From NCBI RefSeq assembly GCF_013364275.1, contig NZ_CP054932.1:7440001-7504000 (forward strand): 64,000 bases of DNA, written 5' to 3'. The notes under the pieces are model-generated. The model worked only from the letters and a program-made list of their open reading frames with translations. It did no database searches and had not been told where the DNA came from. A program made the position numbers and the translations under genes. The stretch is from Actinomadura sp. NAK00032. GTDB lineage: Bacteria > Actinomycetota > Actinomycetes > Streptosporangiales > Streptosporangiaceae. How positions within the stretch are numbered: the stretch's first letter is position 1; every line of letters begins with the position of its first letter. Positions 8,353-16,211 of this stretch are shown one piece after another.

Positions 8353-8592
8353 TGCGGTCAACGAACCCCCTTTGACCTCGGATGCGAACATCCGTCTCTC
8401 CGTCGCAGATCGAATTGACCTGCCCTCCGGAATCGAGTGTCGATCGGGGAGCTTGACGAAAACTTGCAATCGTCCTGACTCGGAGAGTAGCGAGACAGCC
8501 GTCAAGCCGCGAGGAACACGGCGCCGCTCTGGCCATTCGGTACACGCGGTGCCAAAATCGGCTCAGGAGGAGATTTCCACAAAGGGGAACCG
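8353..8592. promoter_or_regulatory. Divergent control region between GT-B operon and AfsR-like gene
   Basis: This 240-bp region is less GC-rich than its surroundings. An 8-bp inverted repeat, GCTTGACG at 8451-8458 and CGTCAAGC at 8500-8507, is separated by 41 bp. TTGACG at 8453 could serve as a -35 element for the rightward gene, but no good -10 is seen at the right distance. An autoregulatory or operon-specific operator for the SARP regulator is plausible but unproven. Confidence 0.35.
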
Positions 8593-11500
8593 GTGGAGTT
8601 CCGCATCATAGGGCCCGTCGAGCTGTGGGTGAACGGCCGGCGGCGCGACCTTGGACCGTCCAAGGAACGCTGCGTGCTGGCCGTGCTCCTCCTCGCCCCG
8701 CGGCAGCCGGTGCCGGCGGAGACCATCATCCGCCGGGTGTGGGGCGACGACCCGCCGGCCAAGGCGCGGCAGGGGCTGCACGTCTACATGACGCGGCTGC
8801 GCCGAAGACTGGAGGACGTCGAGGGTGTCGCGCTGATCTCCCGTCAGGGGTCCTACCTGATCGATGTCGACGACGAATCGGTCGACCTGCACCGCTTCCG
8901 GCGGCTGCGCGACCAGGCCCGGGCGATCGCCGAGAGCGGCGACGACGAATACGCCCTCGACCACCATCGCCGAGCCGCGGAGTTGTGCCGCGCCGAACCG
9001 CTCGCCAACCTGTCGGGGAGTTGGGCCGAGCGCATCCGGCACGCTCTCGAACAGGAATTGCTGGCCGCCGCGTTTCTGCGGATCGATCTGGAACTGCGAC
9101 GCGGGAACCACGCCGACCTCGTCCGCGAACTCTACGACCTCACCGAACGCCATCCCCAGAACCAGTGGCCGGCCGAGCGGTTGATGGTCGCGCTCTACCG
9201 CTGCGGGCGCCAGGCCGAGGCACTGGATGTCTACCGGCGCACCCACGACCTCCTCGTGGCCGAGTCGGGAACCGATCCGGGCCCTGGGATGCGGCAGATC
9301 CAGCAACAGATCCTGCGGGGAGACCCGGAACTGCTCCGGGTTCCCGGTACTCAGTTGAGCGTCGACCGGCGCCCGCACACGCTGCCGCATGACGCGCGCG
9401 TCTTCGTCGGACGTGAGGACGAGTTACGGCAACTCATGGACATGGTGCCGATGGCCGCAGGCCCACCGGCCGGATCGGCCGTGACCGTGATCGCCCTGGA
9501 CGGCATGGCCGGCGTCGGCAAATCGATGCTCGCCGTCCACCTCGCACACCGGCTGGCGGCTCACTTTCCCGACGGCCAGATGTTCCTTCCGCTGCACGCG
9601 CATGACGCCCGGCAGAAGCCCGTGGATCCGGCGGACGCGCTCGACACACTGCTCCGCATGATCAACGTCCCGGTGACGCGGGTGCCGCGCGCGCTGGACG
9701 AGCGCGCCGCGCTGTGGCGGTCCGAGCTGGCGGGCAGCCGCGCGATCCTCGTCTTGGACGACGCCGCCGGGCACGACCAGGTCAGGCCGCTGCTCCCGGC
9801 GTCCGCCGGCTGCCTGGTGATCGTGACGAGCCGCCGCCGCCTGACCGGGCTGCACGACGCGTGGCCGCTCTCCTTGGAGACCTTGCCCGTCCGGGACGCG
9901 ATGGTGCTGTTCACGGGCATCGCGGGCGCCGGCCGCGCGGAGACCGACGCCGACGTCGCCGCAGTGGTGGAGTGCTGCGGACGGCTGCCGCTCGCGGTGA
10001 GCATGGCGGCGAGCCGGCTGCGCCACCGCCGCACCTGGGACACCGGCGACCTGCTGGCCCGGCTGTCCTCCGACGACCGGCGCCTGGACGAGCTGCGCGA
10101 CGAGGACCGCGAGATCACCACCGTCTTCGAGGTCTCCTACCGAGGTCTTCCGCCGCAACTGCGAGACGCATTCCGCGCATTCGGCCTGCACCCCGGCCCC
10201 GACCTGACGGCCGACGCGGGGGCCGCGGCGCTGGCGTGCCCGGTCCGGGAGGCCGAGCGGATCTTAGAGGAGTTGCTCGACCGCCACCTGATCACCGAAC
10301 CCGCCCGGGGCCGCTACCGCTTCCACGACCTCGTCCAGGACTACGCCCGCCGCGTCTCCCGCGAGACCGACACCGACGAGGAGCGCCGCCGGACCGTCCA
10401 CCGGATCCTCGACTTCTACCTCGCGGCGGCCGACCACGCGAACCACTTGCTCTCCCCACACCGCACGGGTGACACAGAGCCCGATGGGCCGCAGCAGCAC
10501 TCGCCGCCCCTTGAGAACGAGGCGGACGCAGCCGAATGGTTCGCCGCCGAACACGCCTGCCTCATGAACGCCGCAGCAGAGGCCGACCGCATCGGCTCAG
10601 CAGAACACGTCGCCCGCTTCTCCCGTGTACTCGCCGGCCATCTGGAGTCGCGCGGCCGCTGGGACGCCGCCGCACGCCTGCACACCAAGGCGGTCGAGGC
10701 GCTCCAGGGCTTGGACGACCATCCGAGAACCGCACGCGCCCTCGTCGACCTGAGCCACATCCGATTCCGTGTCGGCGACTACGACACCGCGATGGAAGAC
10801 GCGGAAAAGGCGCTGGATATCTACCGTTCGATCGGCGACCGCAGCGGAGAAGCACATATTCTCGGCCGCATAAGCCTCATCCACTGGCACCAGTCGCGTT
10901 TTCCCGAGGCATTGACCTGCTGCCGGGAGGCGGTGGAAATCCACCGCTCTCTCGGCGACCGGCGCGGAGAGGCGGAGAACCTCGATCGCACCGCGATCGT
11001 CTTGGAGTTCACCGGCGACTATCGCGAGGCCGAACGTCTCCGCCTCGAAGCACTCGCGATCCTCGACGAGATCGACGCCCCGGGCCTGCGGACGATGGCG
11101 CTCAACAACATGGGCGACCTGATGATCCGCAGGGGCGACGTCGACCGAGCCGCCGAGTACTACGCGCAGATCGCCGGCCTCCCCGAACTGAGCCGCCAGC
11201 ACGAGGCCATCGTGCTCATCAACGCGGCCCACGTCCACCGCCGTACCGGAGCTTACGAAACGGCCCTGGCCAATTACCGTGCGGCACTCGCGATAGCGAT
11301 GGAATTAGGCGACCGGCGAACCCAGGTCGACACCCTCATCGGCATCGGCGCCACTTTCCATAACACCGGCCGCTACGGCGAATCCATCATTCATCATGAA
11401 CGAGCCCTGGCCATTTCACGCTCCATCAACGAGCGTTACGAAGAGACAGTCGCCCTCCGTCATCTAGGCGAGGCGCTCACTACCTCCGGACGCTATCGAA

Positions 11501-11733
11501 CCGCCGTCGAGCACCTTCGACAGGCGTATGCTCTGTCCGCCGAAATAGGCGTTCCCGACGAGCAGGCGAAGGCCCTGGCAAGCCTGGGCGCCGCCCTCCT
11601 CCACGTCCAGGGCAGCGAAGCCGCCCGCCGCCCGTGGGAGGAGGCCCTCCGGCTCTTCACCACGCTGAACCTCCCCGAGGCGCAGGACTTGAGAGCCCGG
11701 CTCCAGTCCCTTGACCACGCCACCGGCACCTGA
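8593..11733 (+). CDS. AfsR-type SARP regulator with NB-ARC and TPR domains
   Basis: A 1046-aa transcriptional regulator. Residues 1-95 are an OmpR-like winged helix (MEFRIIGPVELWVNG, LGPSKERCVLAVLLL). Residues 100-245 are the BTAD domain with helices such as YALDHHRRAAELCR and a PQNQWPAERLMVALYRCGR motif. The NB-ARC ATPase starts near 275 (VFVGREDELRQL), with the P-loop GMAGVGKS at 304-311, a Walker B-like AILVLDDA near 385, LVIVTSRRRLTGL near 410 and RFHDLVQDYARR near 577. At least six TPRs fill 680-1040. GTG 8593 follows AAAGGGGAACC. Such proteins activate secondary-metabolite or developmental genes by binding direct repeats; the adjacent divergent GT-B operon is the obvious candidate target (inference). 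Confidence 0.9.
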   Translation: MEFRIIGPVELWVNGRRRDLGPSKERCVLAVLLLAPRQPVPAETIIRRVWGDDPPAKARQGLHVYMTRLRRRLEDVEGVALISRQGSYLIDVDDESVDLHRFRRLRDQARAIAESGDDEYALDHHRRAAELCRAEPLANLSGSWAERIRHALEQELLAAAFLRIDLELRRGNHADLVRELYDLTERHPQNQWPAERLMVALYRCGRQAEALDVYRRTHDLLVAESGTDPGPGMRQIQQQILRGDPELLRVPGTQLSVDRRPHTLPHDARVFVGREDELRQLMDMVPMAAGPPAGSAVTVIALDGMAGVGKSMLAVHLAHRLAAHFPDGQMFLPLHAHDARQKPVDPADALDTLLRMINVPVTRVPRALDERAALWRSELAGSRAILVLDDAAGHDQVRPLLPASAGCLVIVTSRRRLTGLHDAWPLSLETLPVRDAMVLFTGIAGAGRAETDADVAAVVECCGRLPLAVSMAASRLRHRRTWDTGDLLARLSSDDRRLDELRDEDREITTVFEVSYRGLPPQLRDAFRAFGLHPGPDLTADAGAAALACPVREAERILEELLDRHLITEPARGRYRFHDLVQDYARRVSRETDTDEERRRTVHRILDFYLAAADHANHLLSPHRTGDTEPDGPQQHSPPLENEADAAEWFAAEHACLMNAAAEADRIGSAEHVARFSRVLAGHLESRGRWDAAARLHTKAVEALQGLDDHPRTARALVDLSHIRFRVGDYDTAMEDAEKALDIYRSIGDRSGEAHILGRISLIHWHQSRFPEALTCCREAVEIHRSLGDRRGEAENLDRTAIVLEFTGDYREAERLRLEALAILDEIDAPGLRTMALNNMGDLMIRRGDVDRAAEYYAQIAGLPELSRQHEAIVLINAAHVHRRTGAYETALANYRAALAIAMELGDRRTQVDTLIGIGATFHNTGRYGESIIHHERALAISRSINERYEETVALRHLGEALTTSGRYRTAVEHLRQAYALSAEIGVPDEQAKALASLGAALLHVQGSEAARRPWEEALRLFTTLNLPEAQDLRARLQSLDHATGT

Positions 11734-11930
11734 CCTACACTAGAACCCATTCCATTCTCAGCCGGACGCCTTCCCCGAACACCGTCCTGCACAGCACCGA
11801 ACATCGCACAAGAAACCGGTTCTACTCTACTTACCCGCCGTGCGCACGTTCCACAGAACCGGACACATCGCCTCCGACAACTCCCATGCAATGCGGCATC
11901 TCGACCTGCCGGGCATGAGATTCGTGGAAG

Positions 11931-11960
11931 TTGCCACGCAGGACCATCCAGGCTTAGTAC
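11931..11960 (+). promoter_or_regulatory. Candidate promoter of the micropeptide gene
   Basis: TTGCCA at 11931-11936 matches five of six bases of the -35 consensus, and TAGTAC at 11955-11960 is a moderate -10 at 18-bp spacing. The predicted transcript would have a leader of about 50 bases before the GTG at 12021. It sits about 200 bp after the AfsR-like stop, so the downstream small gene need not rely on read-through. Confidence 0.35.
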
Positions 11961-12020
11961 TCTCTTCACCGGAAAGCCGCCCACACCGGGCTGTTCACTT
12001 CTCATCGGATGGAACTTTCC

Positions 12021-12113
12021 GTGGCCCGCTTCTTGAATAAAATTCTACCTGTCGCTCTGGTACTCACCGTGGCGCCCGCCGTCCTGGTGGCGTGCATCCA
12101 CATGACTGGATGA
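12021..12113 (+). CDS. 30-aa lipobox micropeptide (signal-peptide-only protein)
   Basis: A 30-codon reading frame from GTG 12021 to TGA 12111-12113. The product starts MARFLNKILPVALVL, continues with a hydrophobic stretch, and ends LVACIHMTG. It has a basic n-region, a hydrophobic core and a lipobox LVAC, leaving only six residues after the cysteine plus one (CIHMTG). GTG 12021 has GGA seven bases upstream; an in-frame ATG at 12009 lacks a ribosome site. A candidate promoter precedes it and a perfect hairpin terminator follows within 14 bp, so it has the layout of a complete transcription unit. Possible roles are a mini-lipoprotein or a peptide-signal precursor, as with pheromones cut from lipoprotein signal peptides in enterococci. 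It could also be chance. Confidence 0.45.
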   Translation: MARFLNKILPVALVLTVAPAVLVACIHMTG

Positions 12114-12126
12114 GTTCTTGATATTG

Positions 12127-12158
12127 GGCCGGGCGGGACGAGGGGGGCCCGCCCGGCC
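12127..12158 (+). terminator. Perfect 11-bp stem hairpin
   Basis: GGCCGGGCGGG at 12127-12137 pairs perfectly with CCCGCCCGGCC at 12148-12158 around a 10-base loop. It begins 13 bases after the stop of the 30-aa peptide gene and lacks a T-run. A factor-independent terminator of the GC-hairpin type is the simplest reading. Confidence 0.65.
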
Positions 12159-12350
12159 TACCACTCGCAGAGGCGTCGCATGTGCGGCGCCTCTGTTGCG
12201 TTGTCCAGCAGGAACCGCAGAGCGGGCCTGGAGCGCGGCCGAGGTACGGACACTGCCGCCGGCCGTGGTCACCGGGGCGCCCGACCCCAGCAAGGGGAAC
12301 AGGGTTGGGCATGATCAAACGGGCGTGTTAATCTAGCTCTACTTGGGTAG

Positions 12351-12356
12351 TACTAT
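12351..12356 (+). promoter_or_regulatory. -10 element giving a leaderless transcript
   Basis: TACTAT lies with only six bases between it and ATG 12363, so transcription is expected to start at or next to the A of the start codon. No ribosome binding site precedes that ATG. The overlapping sequence TACTTGGGTAGTA (12340-12352) is a short inverted repeat across the -10 element and could be an autoregulatory operator of the toxin/antitoxin-like pair. Confidence 0.5.
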
Positions 12357-12362
12357 CGCTAC

Positions 12363-12608
12363 ATGCCGGGAAAGCATACGCGGGCGGCCATCAAGGAGTT
12401 AGAGGACGCCGGCTGGAAGGTCACCTACACGAGCGGACGGGCGCACGCCTTTGCGAGGGCGTCCTGCCCTGGCGGCCCTGGCTGCTGCGCTCCTCCCTTC
12501 TCGATCAACGGAACCCCCGACGTTGACGAACATGAGGCACAGAAGATCCGGAGGCGGATGCGACAGCACAACGCCAAGGTGACCGAACGGCAGGAAGGAG
12601 AGGACTGA
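12363..12608 (+). CDS. HicA-like mRNA-interferase candidate (toxin)
   Basis: An 81-aa basic protein. Residues 7-31 read like a HicA fold: an amphipathic RAAIKELEDAGW helix, then VTYTSGRAHAFARA, placing His28 where HicA has its catalytic histidine in a G-S-H motif. Unlike classical HicA it has a Cys-rich insert (CPGGPGCC, residues 36-43) and a C-terminal basic helix EAQKIRRRMRQHN. HicA toxins cleave mRNA and are held by a HicB or HTH partner. The next gene overlaps by one base (TGATG), has an HTH domain and is a good antitoxin candidate. The transcript looks leaderless. Annotation as a toxin is by fold resemblance and context. Confidence 0.55.
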   Translation: MPGKHTRAAIKELEDAGWKVTYTSGRAHAFARASCPGGPGCCAPPFSINGTPDVDEHEAQKIRRRMRQHNAKVTERQEGED

Positions 12609-13141
12609 TGAGCACCTACTGGTTCGAGCTTGAGGTCGGTCCGGTGAGCGACCTTGAGGAGGCCGCGGAACGGCTTTACTCGCGTTGCGGTGACGGTCAA
12701 CTCTCCGGCGACGAGCACGGCGGCAGCATCCTGTTCTCACGCGAGGCGCGCAACGCGGTCGGGGCGATCCTGTCGGCCATCGACGACAGCGAGAGCAGCG
12801 GGCTGTCGGTGACCGGTGTCATGGAAGACCTGGTGACCATCGACGACATCGCCGAGAGGACCAGCAGGTCCGCTCCGGCGGTAGGGCACTGGACGACCGG
12901 TCAGCGCGGGCCTGGGGGTTTTCCCGCTCCGGTCATCCATCGCGGCAGTCGCGTCAAGCTCTACTCCTGGGCACAGGTGTCTCGCTGGCTTGCCGATGCC
13001 GGGCTCGGGAAGATCGACTCGGTTGCCGCGGAGGTCGCCGCCGCCACCGCCGATGTGGACGCCCTCTTGCGCGCCCGACAGGTGCTGCGCGACGCCCCCT
13101 CCGGCAAGCGGGAAGCCCTGATGAAGCTGGTTGAGGCTTAA
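12608..13141 (+). CDS. HTH-domain protein, antitoxin candidate
   Basis: 177 aa, coupled to the HicA-like gene through TGATG with GGAGAGGA upstream of ATG 12608. Residues 1-70 form an alpha/beta domain (YWFELEVGPVSDLEEAAERLY, SILFSREA) of unknown role that could bind the toxin. Residues 78-125 look like an AlpA/MerR-type helix-turn-helix: TIDDIAERTSRS, WTTGQRGPGGFPAP, then SWAQVSRWL. The C-terminal 50 residues are helical. I infer an antitoxin that represses its own promoter, whose -10 region carries an inverted repeat. It may alternatively be an unrelated DNA-binding regulator. Confidence 0.55.
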   Translation: MSTYWFELEVGPVSDLEEAAERLYSRCGDGQLSGDEHGGSILFSREARNAVGAILSAIDDSESSGLSVTGVMEDLVTIDDIAERTSRSAPAVGHWTTGQRGPGGFPAPVIHRGSRVKLYSWAQVSRWLADAGLGKIDSVAAEVAAATADVDALLRARQVLRDAPSGKREALMKLVEA

Positions 13142-13152
13142 ATGATCTGGAG

Positions 13153-13170
13153 CCGCACAGGCCTGTGCGG
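13153..13170 (+). terminator. Palindrome after the toxin/antitoxin-like pair
   Basis: CCGCACAGGCCTGTGCGG is a perfect 18-bp palindrome starting 11 bases after the TAA of the HTH gene. It would form a seven-pair stem with a four-base loop and is the likely transcription end. Confidence 0.5.
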
Positions 13171-13313
13171 GCGGCGGCGCGGGCTGGCATTTCCCGTGTT
13201 CTGAGCCCCGTCCAGGACGACGCTCAGTGTGGTCGCCGCCCGCCCTGCGGGCTGCGGGGGAAGCCCACCGAGCTGGGGGAACTGGTGGGACGCGTCCGCA
13301 GGGCGGGGGCAGT

Positions 13314-13817
13314 CTATGAGTGCAGCGGCGTGCGCGGCCTGTCGACGTGACTCAGTGCTCCGATGACCGGGCGCCCTGCCCTGCGTGCGGCGTCGAGCAT
13401 GTACCCGTGGTCGATGGCGATCCGCGCCCACACGGCCTTGCCCTCGCCGATCGCGAACCATCCGCAGCCGCCGGACGCGAACGCCTGGACCAGGATTAGA
13501 CCGCGTCCGGACGTGTCGAAGAGGTGGGGCTGCTGGATCACGGGCCGGCCGGGGTGGTCGTCCCACACGCACATTTCGACACCTTGGTCGATGCGGCTGG
13601 TCCACACGCGGATGCTCCTGCCCTTGCAGAGCCGGGCCGCGTTCGACGCGAGTTCGGTCATGATCTGGCAGGCGTCGCCCTCGAAGGCACCGAGCCCCCA
13701 GGAGGCGAGTGCACTGCGCACGAGCTCCCGCGCGAGATAGACGGTCTCCGGATAAGCCCGGAACGTCTCACTGAGCATGTTTTGTTGATCTATGTCCATG
13801 ATGGATATCGCGGCCAT
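13314..13817 (-). CDS. RsbW-like anti-sigma/ATP-binding protein (HATPase_c_2)
   Basis: 167 aa with the Bergerat ATP-binding fold of RsbW-type serine kinases. The N-box is IMTELASNAARL near residues 52-63, the G1 box is VWDDHPGRP near 83-91 and the G2 region is DTSGRGLILVQAFA near 100-113. ATG 13817 has GAGGAGGGC upstream. It is divergent from a WhiJ-type regulator and its DUF397 partner, the triad known from the abaA- and whiJ-like loci of streptomycetes, where such ATP-binding proteins help set development and secondary metabolism. A likely partner sigma or anti-anti-sigma factor is not in the window. Confidence 0.8.
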   Translation of the reverse strand: MAAISIMDIDQQNMLSETFRAYPETVYLARELVRSALASWGLGAFEGDACQIMTELASNAARLCKGRSIRVWTSRIDQGVEMCVWDDHPGRPVIQQPHLFDTSGRGLILVQAFASGGCGWFAIGEGKAVWARIAIDHGYMLDAARRAGRPVIGALSHVDRPRTPLHS

Positions 13818-13917
13818 CGACTGCCCTCCTCGCGGTCTCCGTTTCTGCCCACAGACTGACGTCAGCCGGTTACGCTTGTCTTCTTTCAGTCAGGAATATC
13901 AACATTAAGGATCTTGA

Positions 13918-14730
13918 ATGGGGAAGGCCGACCGGCTCGATCCGGACAACAACCCGTGGCACTGGCTGGCCGTTGACCTGCGAATATGGCGCCTCGAACG
14001 CAACCTGTCACAGGCCCAGCTCGCCGAGATCCTGGGCGTCGACGATTCCACGGTTTCGAACTATGAATCGGGCACATCAAAAGTCCCCGAACGCAAGGCC
14101 GAAATTCTTGACCAGCTTTGGCGCACTCGCGGCCATTTTGCCCGAATTCACCGACACGCGGAGACTGTTCATGATCCGAACTGGTTCGACCAGTACACGC
14201 GGTACGAGCAGAGGGCCGAGGCGATCAGCGCCTACTCCGCGCTCGTCATACACGCGCTCTTCCAGACCGAGGACTACGCGCGGGCTCTGATCGAAGGGGC
14301 GCAGGTCGTCGACAACGTCGAGGAGACCGTCGCGGCCCGGATGGAGCGGCGGCAGGTCTGGGAGGCCGCCCATGCCCCCGAGTTCCGTCTATTCGTACGC
14401 CAGTCGGTTCTAGAGGATCCTGTGGGCGGGCCCGAAGTGATGCGGGCACAACTTGGTCACTTGCTGGACTTGAGCCAACGCAAGGGAGTCGTGGTGAGGG
14501 CTCTCCCAAAGGCGAAGGCCGCCCATGCAGGGGTCGACGGTTCGTTCGCGATCTTGAGGATCGGCCAGGCGGAACATGCCTGGTCACCCGCCGTCAACGG
14601 CGGGCGCCTGGTATCTGATCCGACGAAGGTCAGGGCGTACCGACTACGGTGGGATTTGATAGGGGATGATGCCCTGTCTCGAGACTCGACCCGGAGTCTC
14701 CTGCGTGAGCTTATGGAGGCCATGAAGTGA
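13918..14730 (+). CDS. WhiJ-like XRE regulator with DUF5753
   Basis: 270 aa. Residues 15-70 are an XRE-type helix-turn-helix (RNLSQAQLAEILGVDDSTVSNYESG), and the remainder is DUF5753 with HALFQTEDYARALI near residue 117, a FRLFVRQSVLEDPVGG segment, and the ending typical of the family. AAGGA lies upstream of ATG 13918. These proteins work with a small DUF397 partner, encoded here in the next gene through a GTGA overlap, as in the WhiJ/WhiJ-partner and BldB-like systems controlling differentiation. It is divergent from the RsbW-like gene. A second, diverged set lies at 54.5-56.6 kb. Confidence 0.88.
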   Translation: MGKADRLDPDNNPWHWLAVDLRIWRLERNLSQAQLAEILGVDDSTVSNYESGTSKVPERKAEILDQLWRTRGHFARIHRHAETVHDPNWFDQYTRYEQRAEAISAYSALVIHALFQTEDYARALIEGAQVVDNVEETVAARMERRQVWEAAHAPEFRLFVRQSVLEDPVGGPEVMRAQLGHLLDLSQRKGVVVRALPKAKAAHAGVDGSFAILRIGQAEHAWSPAVNGGRLVSDPTKVRAYRLRWDLIGDDALSRDSTRSLLRELMEAMK

Positions 14731-14927
14731 ATCCACCTGTATGGCGCAAGTCCAGCCGCAGCGGGGGCAGCGCCGGCGGTGGCGATGGGTGCGTGGAACT
14801 GGCCGCTCTTACTGGCGTGATCGGTGTGCGTGACAGCAAGGCCCCCGACGCCGGACACATCACGCTCTCCGCAGAGAGCTTCGCCCAGCTCATCACCGCC
14901 CTCAAGCAGGGAGAACTGCACCTCTGA
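14727..14927 (+). CDS. DUF397 (BldB-like) protein
   Basis: 66 aa, complete DUF397 domain: PVWRKSSRSGG at the start, GDGCVELA, VGVRDSK-type strand (IGVRDSKAPD) and a C-terminal helix AESFAQLITALKQGEL. GTG 14727 overlaps the stop of the DUF5753 gene (GTGA), so the two are made in a fixed ratio. DUF397 proteins are small partners that antagonise or tune the upstream XRE regulator. A terminator hairpin follows at 14945. Confidence 0.88.
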   Translation: MNPPVWRKSSRSGGSAGGGDGCVELAALTGVIGVRDSKAPDAGHITLSAESFAQLITALKQGELHL

Positions 14928-14944
14928 CTCCTGGTATCGCGAAC

Positions 14945-14966
14945 GGCCTCGCCTTCTGGCGGGGCC
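14945..14966 (+). terminator. Hairpin after the WhiJ/DUF397 operon
   Basis: GGCCTCGCC (14945-14953) pairs with GGCGGGGCC (14958-14966) through a TTCT loop with one G-U pair. It starts 17 bases after the DUF397 stop and is the probable transcription end. Confidence 0.6.
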
Positions 14967-15167
14967 GCTGGCATGTCCGGGGACTCTCGGCGGGCCGGGC
15001 ACTGTCGCCTGCGACCTCGTCTCCTTGGCGCTCGTTCAAAACGTCCGGAACGGGCGAGCGAGTCCGAACCTCACAGGGCGGAGCAGCGATGGCGCCGAAA
15101 AGGGGCGCGGGGCACTGCGTCCTCTGACAGGGTTGGCTGCGGGGCGCGTTCTTCCGGATAGCGGCCC

Positions 15168-16031
15168 ATGCCCTTCCCTTTAGTGGAGGTGGAGCGGGTG
15201 CTGGGATCGCGGTTGGCCAGGCAGTTGCGTGGGGGGCCGACGCTCCTGCTGCGCGACATGCCTGAGGACGAATTGCTGGCGGCGGTCCGGCGGTACGATC
15301 CGTCCGCGGAACGCGTCAGCGGGAAGATCAAGCTTCGCGAGTTGCATCTCCTCGGCCCGATCGCGCTCGACCCCGGGCTGACCGCGAAGGCGCGACTGCC
15401 CATCGACCGCTCTACGGCCTACATCGTGAAAGACCTCCGTCCGCCGAGGGCGGCGGTCGGCAGATTCCGGACGGAGTTCGTGCTGCCGTTCACCCTGGGC
15501 ATGGCGCACGCCCTGGACGGCACGGGCGTCCTGGACGGCGCGGTCATGACCGATGACCGGTGGTTCGACCTCTGGTCGTTGCAGGTGGAGGACCCCTCGG
15601 ACCGTCCCGGCCAGGAGGACGCGCAGTGGGTCGATCACGTGGCCTCGGCGCTCCTTGAGGAACCGGTATCGGCGGAGGAGATGCACGAAGTCGTCATGCC
15701 GCTGGTGGGCGCCGCGGAGATCGAGCACGACGAGGACGAGGACGAGGGCTTCCAGCACTGGTCCTACCGCCCGAAGGACGACGGGCCGGTCACCGTCGAA
15801 TGCTCGTCCAGGCTGGCGTTCGATTTCGCCGCGGCCCCGCCGCTGGTGACCTGGTATCCCGCTCTGGAGTGCGGCATCGCGCTCGAAGACGGGACGCCGC
15901 CGATCCCGGACGAGCATCTCCACCAGGCGGGACGCATCGCCTTGGCGATCGCCGAACGGTTCGGCGGCGTCCCGCTCGACGCCTTCGGCTTCAAGATCGA
16001 GCGTCCCGAACACGTCCGGCTCCGCCCGTAG
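15168..16031 (+). CDS. Hypothetical protein, 287 aa
   Basis: I do not recognise this family. The protein is 287 aa, acidic in the middle (IEHDEDEDEGF near residues 185-195), soluble, with no signal peptide, membrane segment or repeats. It has several Trp/Tyr-rich segments (DDRWFDLWSLQVED, FQHWSYRP, VTWYPALECG) and ends in IERPEHVRLRP. Codon use matches the genome, which supports real coding, and the opposite-strand frame is its shadow. ATG 15168 has a weak GGATAG upstream. It stands alone between the WhiJ module and the methyltransferase gene, with 136 bp or more on each side. Confidence 0.65.
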   Translation: MPFPLVEVERVLGSRLARQLRGGPTLLLRDMPEDELLAAVRRYDPSAERVSGKIKLRELHLLGPIALDPGLTAKARLPIDRSTAYIVKDLRPPRAAVGRFRTEFVLPFTLGMAHALDGTGVLDGAVMTDDRWFDLWSLQVEDPSDRPGQEDAQWVDHVASALLEEPVSAEEMHEVVMPLVGAAEIEHDEDEDEGFQHWSYRPKDDGPVTVECSSRLAFDFAAAPPLVTWYPALECGIALEDGTPPIPDEHLHQAGRIALAIAERFGGVPLDAFGFKIERPEHVRLRP

Positions 16032-16211
16032 TCGTTCTCGGGGACGGCCGCGTCCGGTCGCCGGACTCGGACGACTGCCGCACGGCGCTGGAGGCCCTCG
16101 GGGCGGCGTCCACGGCCGCCCGCCTGCCGGTCACATTCAGGCTTTTGACCTGTATGAACGCGTCTCGCCTGGGGATGAGCGCTGCGGGTGACGGCCGGCA
16201 GGGGGCAGGAC

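Noticed and set aside
11840-12040. 66-aa frame upstream of the micropeptide
   Set aside because: It has no ribosome site, covers the candidate promoter, and shows no protein-like pattern; the GTG frame at 12021 is better supported.
12021-12113. afsS orthologue downstream of the AfsR-like gene
   Set aside because: AfsS is a longer, soluble repeat-containing protein; this peptide is a hydrophobic lipobox sequence and only the position is similar.
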